Shown here: one piece after another, positions 46,601-58,600 of the stretch
Numbering within the stretch: position 1 is the stretch's first letter
Layout of the letters: every line of letters starts with the position of its first letter
Source: Undaria pinnatifida
Lineage: Eukaryota; Sar; Phaeophyceae; Laminariales; Alariaceae
Length of the DNA: 64,000 nt
Reading direction: 5' to 3'
Assembly (NCBI GenBank): GCA_012845835.1
Contig: JABAKD010000020.1
Coordinates: 18,903,146-18,967,145, forward strand
The notes under the pieces: model-generated
Seen by the model: only the letters and a program-made list of their open reading frames with translations
What the model was told of the DNA's origin: nothing
Databases searched by the model: none
Translations under genes and position numbers: made by a program

Positions 46601-49600
46601 AATAGTATACGACGGTAAAACAAAGAAAAGCGTAGCAAACAAATAACGCGAAAAAAGCAAGCAGGCGAAAGACGCCAAAAAATCCAGTAACATATTTGGG
46701 GCCCGTAAAACTATATGGCATTTAGTGTGGAAATGGAAAACAAATGCGTGAGTTATGCTAGAAGTCGACATTTTTTCCGAAAATGTATCTTTTCGCCGTC
46801 TTTTTTTTCGGGTGGGGCTGGCGTTCTTATAGGGATAGGCTTACAGGTTTATTAGTGGCGTTTTGTTTATCTAGAAATACCTACGTGTCATAATACTGAA
46901 ACCACACGCCGTACACACAAAACAAAACATGTTTTCCATGCTGTATTATATATGTTTCTTTACATGGCCTGCAATCGCGGCTAAAAAAACACAGCCAACA
47001 GACGCGAAAACCAAAGCAGAAGAAAAGCAGGAGAAAGACAGAGGGCCGTGCGGGAGTCACGCGAAAACCAAGACAGGAGAAACACGGAGGGCCGAGGGGG
47101 CGGGACTAACCTGTGCTCCTCGCCGCACGCGATGGCAGTGGCCTGCTGGCCCCCGAGGTAGACCGTGCTAAGGTTATCACCCATTTCATTTTCCTCATCG
47201 CCGCGAATTTCGGTGTCGTCGAGGCCGAGTTGGCCGGCGTAGTTCTTGCCGAAGCATTTCACGTTTCCGTCGGTAAGAAGGACGCACCTGAACACAGACC
47301 AAACCATGTTCGTTCCAAGAGCGGCGCAATCAATCAAGCAATCAATTGCGTGTTGGTTCCAAGAGCAACCAATACATCAATCGAAAGCAACCAATCGTCG
47401 TGTGTTCGTACCAAGAGCGGCGCAATCAATCGAACAATCAATCCAACCCACGAGCGATCGTTGACGTTGTCCGATGTCGCTCCGGACTATCATATCACAA
47501 TCCTTTCTTCCCGTAGGCTCGCTCCTCCTCAAAACACTCAAAACAGCGTTAGGTGTAAACGAGCACCATCAGTATTCAGTTCGCTGCACTTCTTGCTGCC
47601 AACTCCTCGCCAACTATACAAAAAAAACTTGAATCGCGCTATACCTCTAAATAAACAGAAGTCTAGACAAAGCAACTATTAAGTACAAAATGTTCAGTAT
47701 CGTGTCGTACCTGGGACATGTATAATTGTCAACGGCACCACATCATTTACACACAACTTTGCCATACGAGTAGCGCATACAATACCTGCCGTACTTGATG
47801 GGAGGGCGGGGAGGGGAATACTCGTTTCATAATGCGGAGGGGGGGGGGGGGTCGTACTCGTTTGGTGCATAGCCGTAGTGGTATGGCCATTATTTAATAA
47901 AAATATTGTAACGACGTCAGCTGTGAGTTCGACGACTTAGGGTCGATACTCATATTTGCAAGCTGCGTACTAAATCGATCGCCCGTCTTTAGTAAGTTTC
48001 ATAAATCGAAACCTAACATAAGATGACATTGTATCATGTTACCTATCATGCATAACCAATGGCCATTTTTGAGCTTAGTGGTATGGCCATTATTGACCTT
48101 CGCCTTCCTGCACAGCGGGACGGAGCACGTTAGGTTTTCACCGACCAGGAAGACATCGCGTGCACCAAGCGCGAAGCGCCGTGAGGTGTTCGGCGAGTCG
48201 CATGAAGGCATGAAGGGTGACCTGCATCCTTCTAAGAACCTCTTGTGACGCGGACTTCAGTACCTTGTGCGTACTTCCACGCGAATGGATCACACGACGG
48301 GAGGGTTACAAATTGGAGCATTGACCATGCATCTCTTTCGAGACGGAGCACGGCTCCTACTCCTGAAAGAGACGCCACGAACATTTGGGCGCTCAGTAGG
48401 CGTCTTCCATAAAATACATTAAATGTAATCGTTTCTTATCTCCTTCCTCTTTGGCCGTCTGTGGCCACGGTGCATCTCCTAGGATATGCCGTAGGATATG
48501 TCGGTGGGAGAAAGTATCAAACATCCTAGGATGATGAAATACTTGATTTTCAACATCCCAGAAGGCGATATCACAGATAGCCAAGCGACAAAACCTCTCA
48601 GAACAACCATCACATCGGATCTCGCTCAGCGCATACAGACGAGGTAATGCAAACACACACACGGCACGTCGTCTCACGTGTGCCAGTCGCCGAGGGCAAT
48701 AGACTGCACTGCGACGTCCGATCCGAGGTCGACAAAATCCAGGTTGTCGCCCATTTCGTCGGGATCGTCCCCCCTGTCATCCTTGTCGCCAAGGCCGAGC
48801 TCTCCCCACTGGTTGTAGCCTAAAACAAAAACACGACAATCAGAAGAACACATGCAACAAGCGTTACAAGAACACGCGTAATCCCAGGCACAAAGATGAT
48901 ATAAATATACAGTGCCCGGCCTCTTACAAGAAGCCGAGATACTGTTCTTAGTCTGTGCTTAGATTTCCTACTTGAGAACGGACACTAATTTCAGCATACA
49001 CACTGCAGCTGTCGAATATATAATTTCCCTGGCATTGTTCGGCTGTGTTTCTTGTGGGTTCTTTCCTTACGACGGAACCGGCAGTGTGCGAACGAGCACA
49101 AGCGAAGACACCAGCAGAAGCAGAAGGGTTCAAGAAGGGGTTCAAGAAGGGTTCAAGCACAAGCGCCAGACTATATGAACAACAGCGCCTGCACCTACAT
49201 ACCGGCAAGTTCGAGGGCACACGTATAATACACGGTACAGGCAACCGTGTGCCGGACGAGTCGAGATGTTATGTATGTACTTGGAATACTCGAACGGAAG
49301 GCACATGGCATCAAAGGAATCGTGCGCCCGGTATAGCTAGTCGAGTACTGTCCAACTGGAAGCCGGGCACATCTCATGGCCACTGATCATGACAAGCCCA
49401 GACCAGACTAGGCAGACACCTTCCCTGCTACCAGATGCAGCAGCACGTACGAATGATATTGCATATGATATATACACAAATTCCAAGTATTTTACAGCAG
49501 TACACTACGTACGGGAGAACGAGTACCTCGCAAGGCCGGCGGGCGAGCGCACGCACCATACAAAAAAAAGACACGCCTGGTCTTCTACGATGTTGGCACT

Positions 49601-52600
49601 CGCGCAATACGGGGGTAAGATTCGATGTCTCGTCACCTGTCATACAATCCGACTGCCCACAACCGACCACCGCTTGCACCGTACCGACCCATACGCCACC
49701 CGTGATCCTACAACAGCTGAACCGACCCGTACTGTACCGTACCGGTGACCTAAGGGGAAAAAATCGCCCCTACAGAGTAGCACGACGGTATGTGCACTGT
49801 AGAGGGAAATACCGGCACTACTATAGCGGCAATTGGCACTACTACGCTCGCCTCCATTACTGCTTGTTTCCATCTTGGCCGAGTAGTGTCACAGGCACTA
49901 CAGAGGGCAACCGGCGCTACAGAGAGCAACCAGCACTATAGAGGGACTACCGAACATACGATATGCATCACAAACTCACCGACGGGGTCGAAACCAGCCA
50001 CAAAAAACAAGCAACAAGAGACATGAGACAGGCGACAAGAAAATCAACCACCTCAAGGTACTTCGCGGTCAGCACATTACAAATTATTATTCTGCTGTGG
50101 CACACAACCCTTATGGCTGCCTACAAGTGGCTACAAGTGGCTAGAAGTAGCTACAAGCGCCCCCAGTATAACATTAGTACCAGATATGTTACAACGCGTT
50201 ACGCATATCGTATGACATACATTTAAACAAATATCAGAACTGCTCGTTGACAGTAGACTCGTAGAACCCTGTCGTTGAGAAAAGCAGCGTGTTCCCTCCC
50301 TCTGGGGCGCAAATCATACGAGGTATATAGCGTAACAGCATCATAGGAGTCGTTGGAACCTAAACCCATTGTTCCGCCTGACGCATGTTGCCCGTTGCGC
50401 GTTGCATGGGGGGCCCTTTCGACACCAAGTGCATCAAAGAACCCATCTTTGCTGTCCAACCCGGAAGAGGCGTGACATGGAGAAGTTTGGTACCTTAGAT
50501 AGTAGCGGGAAAACGATCGTTATCCTATTAATAGTGGATAGACGGTGGCCACACACGGTCAAAGAGGAAGGAGATAACATAAACAAAACATTTTTTTTTT
50601 TTAATGTCAAGTATGCAAGAAACGTACGCGCCCACATGTTGTCACATGTTGTCACATGCTGTCACATGTTGGAGGTGTCTCTATTAGGAGCAAGAACGGT
50701 GCTCCGTCTCGAAAGGGATGCGTGGTCAATGGCCAAATGACGAAGGCAAGCAACAAATGAGTACGCCCCACTCCAATAATCCCCCCCCCCCCCCGCCCCC
50801 CCCTCTCCCCCTCCCCCCCCCCCTCTCCCCCCCCCCCCCCGACCCGACTCACCCCAGCACTTAAGACGGTCGCCGTCAAGAATGATGCACGTGTGCCACC
50901 CTCCCGCCGAGATAGACGTGGCCTCGAGCCCCTCTCCCAGCTCCGTCACCAGCATATTTGTGCCCATCTCATTCTGTTGGTCGCCAACATTCGCCAGCGA
51001 CCCCACGCCCAGCTGCCCCTTGGCGTTGTAGCCCCACATCAGGACGGTGTTATCTTCCATGATTGCTGCGGTGTGCCTTAAGCCGGCGGTAACGGCCACC
51101 GCTTGCAGGTTGTTGCCGAGGATTACTTCGGGGAGGAGATCTCCTACATCTCCGTCGTTGTCGCCGCGGTCTTTCGTGTCGTTAAGGCCCAGCTGTTGGT
51201 ATTTTCGTTGGTATTGTTGTTGTCGGTTTGGTTGCATTTTGGTCATTTATTTTGGTTGTCGGTGGTTTTGGTTTCGGTTGATGTTGTCGTTTTCATTTAG
51301 CATTTTGGTCATGTTCGTTGGTGGTAGTTGATTTTGGTGGTTATTGTAGGTTTTGGTTGTTGGCGTGGTCGTCGTCGTCGTTCGTTGCCGTGGAGTGGCG
51401 ATCAAGCAAGGCAAGTTTGGGTACGGGGGGCGGGCGTCGCAGCAGGGGCGGGAGGAGCGGACACTTGTCAGGAGACCGCGGAGAGGAACATAATTACTTC
51501 ATAATTATCACCACGTGAACACTAACCGTAACGCAACAGTAAACTTAACATGGATACCATCATACAGTAATGGGAATGCCATAATAAAGAATCCCTCAGA
51601 GCCACGAAACATGACAAAAAAGGACTGGTGCGAATGCTATACTGCGTCAAGATGTCTGCTATACACCGTAGGGGAGGGGGTCAGTGAAGTGGGTGCATGG
51701 CCTCAGAGCAGGTGCATTGCCGCATTCCGAATAATATTTACCGACTAAAATTACAAGCATTAACAGGTACACAGCACCTGCACCGCCGTAACGTCGTGCA
51801 GCACCTGTACGAACTGCATGCTGAAACACGGAATATACAGACCCTGACGGTGGGTGAATGCAGAACGTCATAACAATAGCAGTAGTAGTGGATACCCCGA
51901 ATTAACCCGTTTAGGACTGCAGTCCCAATTCGGGGACAAATCGTTTGAAAATAGACTCAGATATAGGTTTCTGAACACTGCAGCACTGAAGGGGTTAAAG
52001 AGGACGCCGTCACAAGCTGAAACAACCGCTCTTAACTACACATTGCTTTTATTCGTAGCAGGCAATATAGAGCTTGCAAAGCGGGACATGCCAATTGCCC
52101 GCTCGTGAGAGGTGAATCGTCTTTCATTGACCGCTCTTAAGTCGGGGTACCCACACAGCAGCATGTACCGGTATTAATAACTTCTTTACTCAATAGATAG
52201 AGTCATCACTACAAAGCGAATGGCTGCCAGCGGAGAGAAGACAGGTGATTTGCCCACGGTACACGCCGGCCACGACAGCAGCGCAGGCCAATCCGCGTGA
52301 AGCGATTGACCAATCAACCAGAGGCGCTAGAAGCGGACGGAGTTCATGCTATGATAGTCAGTTAACTCCTATACAGGGGAGCACGAAAGTGTCATACCTA
52401 TGATACCGTATGATATAATAGCGCAGAACGATCAGTCCTGTTGACCCTGGCATCAGCAGGGGGGTGACCGGTGTACATCCCCCCCCGCAACACGCGCGAT
52501 TCTAGTATCACACGTAGTTCACAATACATTACGTGAGTTTCGACGAAAGCATGTTCGATCTCACAGCTGACGGGGGCTGTTCATTTTTCTAAAAAAAACA

Positions 52601-55600
52601 GTATGCCAGGGGGTATACTTTGAGTGATGAGAACGCATACTCACTCAAGCAACGGCAACGCTTAAAACACTTGATTGAGTAACGAGATCGCTCGTATAAC
52701 GAGAACGCTTCTTGCATTCCTTGCGTAACAAGAATGTTTTCTGGGTTTTGGCAGCAGCAAGCCTATAGCCTAAACTCTACGGGGTCCTAGAGAAAACTCT
52801 AGGGAATGAATTATCTTTGACATTCGGGGAGCCGATAATGAATCGATTGCGACGGGAAAAAGACAAACATCTCAGACAGATCACGATCTACGACATAGTC
52901 TAGATAATCTGCACTACATCCTGTATCTGCCGAGACGTTATGAGAGTTGTGCAGGATCTGTATACATACAACAAGTACAGAAACCCAGGAAACACGTGCT
53001 AGGTCATGCATATTGTACGGCTCCCACCCGGTAACATGACCTATAGACGATACAGATCTTCCCTGAAATATCTATTTAGTCAAGCAAGGATTGGTCATCT
53101 GTCCGAAGTGTGAAGCATGCAAGGGACCACATGGAACAGTATGGAACAAGAACTTGCCCCCCTCATCAAAACGGCGTTTATAGGTTCCGTGCACAGATTG
53201 ATTAAATAATTGCATAATTAAATCGTCACGGATTGAACGCCTGCGCATCACCCTGTCGACCCTGGTACTGGCTGGTACTAACAGGAGTCGCCGACCGAAA
53301 TCCGTCGTGAGGACATACACAACACACCCCACCCCATAAGGCGCGATGGGAGTGTCTACAAATCACACACAACAGCTTGCGAATACGAGTTGCGACGAAA
53401 TCCTCAATCTCGCAGCTGTAGTGTACATATAATTTGGAATAAAAAACTCAGCAGGCAACCGCAAGATAGACAAGACAGACAGACAAACAGACGATGCAGT
53501 CCGGCAAACAGACAAACAGAGACAAGAGATGGAGGAGAGAGTACGCACGAACGCGTTTTGTTCCGAGGTGCTGCGTGCTGTGTGACGGGAAATGATGACA
53601 GCGTCCCCAATTAAAAGCAGACCGCCCTCCTCGTAAACCCCCCATACACACCCTCCCGACACCTGCACCATGGGTGACAAAAGGGGGCCGGCCGGACGAT
53701 CGGGACGAAAAACATCTCCGATGGCCGATGGGACTTATTTTTCTACTTTAATTAGACTATATCGTACAATTAATAGCTAGTTGTGTCATCCATATTATTC
53801 GGTATATATGATACCATAGCGGTAGACTATTAATAGGCCATTAATAGGCTACCAAATATTCAATAACAGCATATGATGTGATTGGATATTTAGGCTGTGT
53901 TACCCGAAGACTGTTGTAGATTGTAAAGGCTTCAAAGGCTCATCACGAGCTGCTGCTACCGTCTTGTCCCAACACGCCTGCACAAACTGCAATTTTCCAA
54001 CAAGCAGCCCGTGCGATATATGTCATATCCCGTCGTACCGTACATAGAGATTGCCTTTCAGCTGAAATGCGCATTCATTTCTGCAGTTCCCAACATATTT
54101 CGTCGTAATATAGAGTACGAACATGAATAATGCCCACTTTGTTCAAAACCCTCACGTCTGCTGCGTGTACTGGTATCTATTAGATACACATGTATTATAC
54201 AAAATTCATTTACGGGCACAAGTGATTGTGCGGGCTGTATACCAATTGGAATTTTCACGCCGTCTACGACTTGGAATTGCCAGAAAGTAGATCACCAGGA
54301 CCTCTCTCGCAATCCGGTCTTTCGCGTCGTGAGCCTCCTGGTTAGGCCATGGTGGCATACCGTGGCTTCTGCCGCGGGCGAGCCCTACGGCGTCCACATA
54401 AGATCCACCCCGTGAGTCTTATTTCATCCCATGTGCACCGATATTCTCGTATCCTTGTGGCCCTCCCGAGTATGAAGCAACACTCCCCGCACCAATCAAT
54501 CGCGGCAAATCTCGTTGCAAGTGGGCAAGTGGGCCGTTCGGTTTTGCTGCACAAGATTACCTACTCTGGGACATTTAAGATCAGGACGGGAATGCTCCAG
54601 CAATCCGAAGGACGCGCCAGCTAGCGCTGAGTTGCGAAAACAACTGAGTTAAATCGACACACGATGCGTATGAAAACACGTGGAAATGTGGTGAGCTCAA
54701 GCTATATTTTTCTTTTTCCCCATCCGCCGGCGGATATATATTAAAAAAAAAAAAAAAAAACTACAGTAGGAACCTATTCGATTTGATACGCAATCAACAG
54801 CAAGCCCAATTATTTTCCGTTCCAGGTTCGAAGCGTTCCAACTACAATAGTTCCAACAACAGCTCCACTGCCTTTTGGGGGGAGTTAAGACACACCCTGG
54901 ATATGGGGTCAAGCGGGCCACCCCCTGAATTCCGGAAAGGGGACCCCGAGGACACCAATATCCCTAGTGAATCTTCCGTTGGTGGATCGGAACAACCGGA
55001 CCACCAAACCCTTGACGGAAGGCCTCGAGGTCGATGTCACGCGCACCCTCTTGGTCAGCCTTGGTTCAGTGTAGACACCATTAGATTAGAATAACAGCAT
55101 ATCCTCGCTAAATACAACCAAGAATCAAGGGTCGGCTCAGTCGGCCGCAGACGACTCCTGCAGACATCGGGGATTGGGAGCTCGTCACCGCGACATCGTC
55201 AGCCCCGGAGAAGGCCAGTTCCACAGCTACAGCTGTATCTTTACGTTATTTGTTACCAAGTTTAAGACTGTTGGATAATAATAGAACAGACCGTTGACAG
55301 AACCGCCGTAAGTGCTCCGTCAGCTACACCAAAAAACATCGAGCTTAGGGTACGGTAGGAACATGTTCCTGTTCCTTTTTTTCGTTGTGTTTTTCGTAAC
55401 CATCACGATTTACTTTCCAACTCAACTCGTACATATCATGAGAGGTTTTACCCTCAGCGAGCGACCTTCTGGACAAGGTCATGGGCACAGGTGTCTTCCC
55501 TTCTCCCCTCCAGTACGTGCCTCCATTTGTATCGCGCACAGGGTTCGGCATTCCCACTATTCCCACTATTAATATTGTTTAGCTTTTCAAGGCCGACGAT

Positions 55601-58600
55601 TTTCATCGATTTTTGCTAGTAATATTAATAAGAGTAATTCACGCTCTGGCGCTTTCTGCTAAATACCGTAATCGTCTCTGATTTACCCCCGGGGAGGGTA
55701 TATTGTTTTTTCGTAAGTGCACACCCCCCGGGGGGGGAACCAGAAAGGGGGAGGGATATATATGTATATATATATTTTTTTTCAAGCATTACCCCGCGGG
55801 GACATCTACCCGGGGGGCGAAGTAAAAACAAAAAAACACTCACCACACACATGAAACAAGGGTACGATCTACGAGCAGCAGTTCAGGAAGAAGAGGAAGG
55901 AGGAGGAGGAGGCGGTGAAGGAGGCCGAGGAGGAGAGAGCACGTGGGTATGCTTGACCCGTCCCGACGGCGTTGGATCCTCCAAAAAAAACGGAACGGTC
56001 CGCCTGCCAGGGATTACCCAGACCCGCGTTCACGCTGCGCAAGATGAGCTGAAGCTTCACGCTTTGAGCTACTCCCGGCAGAAGGGGGCGAAGTGGGAAG
56101 GCGTGGAGCGGCAAAGGTGCTCGGTATCGACCCGAAAACCTTCGGGACTGGGCAACTGACCCGAAAACCTTTTACCCCCGCGGGGATTTCCGGCAACAAT
56201 ACATACCCCGGGGGTACATCCAGGAAGAGGGGGGAAACCTTTTTTTTTCCAATAAAACGGTTCCCCCGGGGGTAAATCAGAGGAATCATGCTTTCAGGCC
56301 GAAAAGGTGGGGGGGGGAGGGGGGTAAACCCGTAACCCGGGGGTAAACCAGAGGATCAGAGACGATTACGGTACGCCAATGTTTTACGCGAGACGAAGTT
56401 CCTACGAGCGCGAGTGAAATACCTGGTATGCACTCGGGAGGATTCGAACCAGCATCATTGACTTTAGTAGGGACTACATACTAGATAACTGGTAATAGTT
56501 ACACCTGCTTCTCCACAGGGCAGCTGTTGTACGTCACATAGTAGGCGTTAGTCGCAGTTCGCACATCGTTTTGGTTGACGCCGATTTAATTACCGGTCAG
56601 TCGTGGCACAAAACATATCACAGTCAACAGATAAGAGGACAAAAACGTAGCGCGTACGACACTTCGTACAGGGTTTTGCTTTCATCTGGGGCTTTCGCAT
56701 TATTTGGTTGTACAAAAATAACGGGAGGGCGTCGACGCGTCAACCCAACCCAAGCCTAACCCTGCCAGGCTAAGGCTACGCCCCAAGCGCGGCGTCGCCG
56801 CCCTGTTTGAACTCCCTGAAAAAAACGTGCGGACCAACCCGACCGTCTCAAAACCGTACCTGTTGGATACTAAGTATATTGTTGGTGCTTCATCTGGTAT
56901 GTTTGTTAGAGGTTTAAAAACGTCAAGGTCTGCTGCATTCGTTCGCCGACATGATCCATACCCACGAAAAAGAAAAACGTCTACTCGTATTGTAGGTATT
57001 GTATGTACGTACGCGAAAGAGTACCGCCTGCTATGAATACTGCTGTCCTCGTGTATAGAGGCCATGGCCTTGGCGATACTAAACCCAGGCTTGGGAATAC
57101 CTACGAACTCGCTCGCTGTATTTACTCCGTATAAAACAACGTACGTTGCTGTTGTTGTTGTTCCTTTATTGTCGTCGTCGTCGTCGTAAGTCGGTCTTGA
57201 TTATAGTAGTGTGGCGAAGTCGGTCGCCCCGGTGGCGTATCAGGTTATCCTCGAGCCTGGTATAGGTCAGTTTCGTGAGTTCGAATCCCCCCGACTGCAT
57301 ACTACTATAAATACTCCGGAGTACGTGGGAACTTTTTCTTGTGCACAAAGTGACGTGCGGAAAGCGCGAGAGCGTGAGTTAGCAACACTCGACGAAAAAT
57401 CGAGGAGCAGTGGGATTGCTGAACCCTATGCGCGATAAAAATTGAAGGCAAGAACCGGGGGAAGAAGGGACGACACCTGTGACCAAGGCTTGTCCAGAAG
57501 CTGGAAAGTACATGTGTGTGAAAAAAAAAAACAGAGTGGAGGTCTCGGATTTGCAGCCCTGGAGCGTTTCGGCCCCGGATTTCGACGTCGTGAATCTGGG
57601 GTTGGGCCCACACACTGGAAAACACGCTATATCTTGCGCCCCGCGGTCCCGTCCTCGTCGGAACTGCGTTGTGAGGGGGCCTAACCATTAACAGTTAATA
57701 TTCATTTTCATATTAATAGTCGCTTTCTGGTCATCAAAACTACTGGTTACTGCTATACGGTATACGCTCCCAGTATACACGTATCGTCCACACGTGTGAT
57801 GTCATACATGTACGAGTAGCGCGTCGTCTATCATGGCAAGTAGATAGGGTATACCAGGTCGGAGGTCAGAGGTACTTGTTTCGTCATGTATTATACCCCA
57901 GGATGATGCAGCACCACTACACCACGACTGGCATGGAGGGAGGCCCCCTGGAGTTGGTACGATACGATACGATACGAACTCCTTCCTTAGTCTATACGAG
58001 AAAGAACAGCACCAGCAGCGCAGCAGGTCCTTAGGTCCTTTTCTGTTTCTTGTGTATATCATGCAAAAGACCAAAAGCATCAAGACCATGCGGACAGACC
58101 ATCTGTCACGACTATATGTTATAGGGTCGGGCACCACACCTACCACTTACCCGCGAACCACAATTACTCGACTTACTCGACTTACGAGCACGAGATGCGT
58201 CGAAATTCGAAGTATATTTCACGACAGCAAGCGATTAGTCTAGGCTATTATTAAATAATAGTCGGATCAGCCGTTGGAGCTTTGATGCTGAGAGGCCCAG
58301 AGCTTTTGCCGCCGTGAACTCTACGTTTTGTCATCGCTCAGCTCTTTTATTGTCCGCCGTGTATGTATGTATCATGTGTATGTATGCGTGGGTTCGATTC
58401 TATCAATTGCTGCCGCCGTACTCGCAGCTACTCGTGCGCCGCATCAGTACACCATTACTAGTACCGAGTCGTAGACACGTGACTACTGAATACAGACCCT
58501 CTGGTAAATGGTACCGTCCGTACCTATTAATAGCTTTAATAGGCACAGCAGTACCTGGTACCCGGGAAATAATCGAACAAAAAAAGTACCAGGTACCAGA

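Noticed and set aside
54783-55094. Plus-strand frame with a PPPEFRKGDPEDTN segment
   Set aside because: It lies within intron 1 of the minus-strand gene, has no exon borders and resembles no domain I can name.
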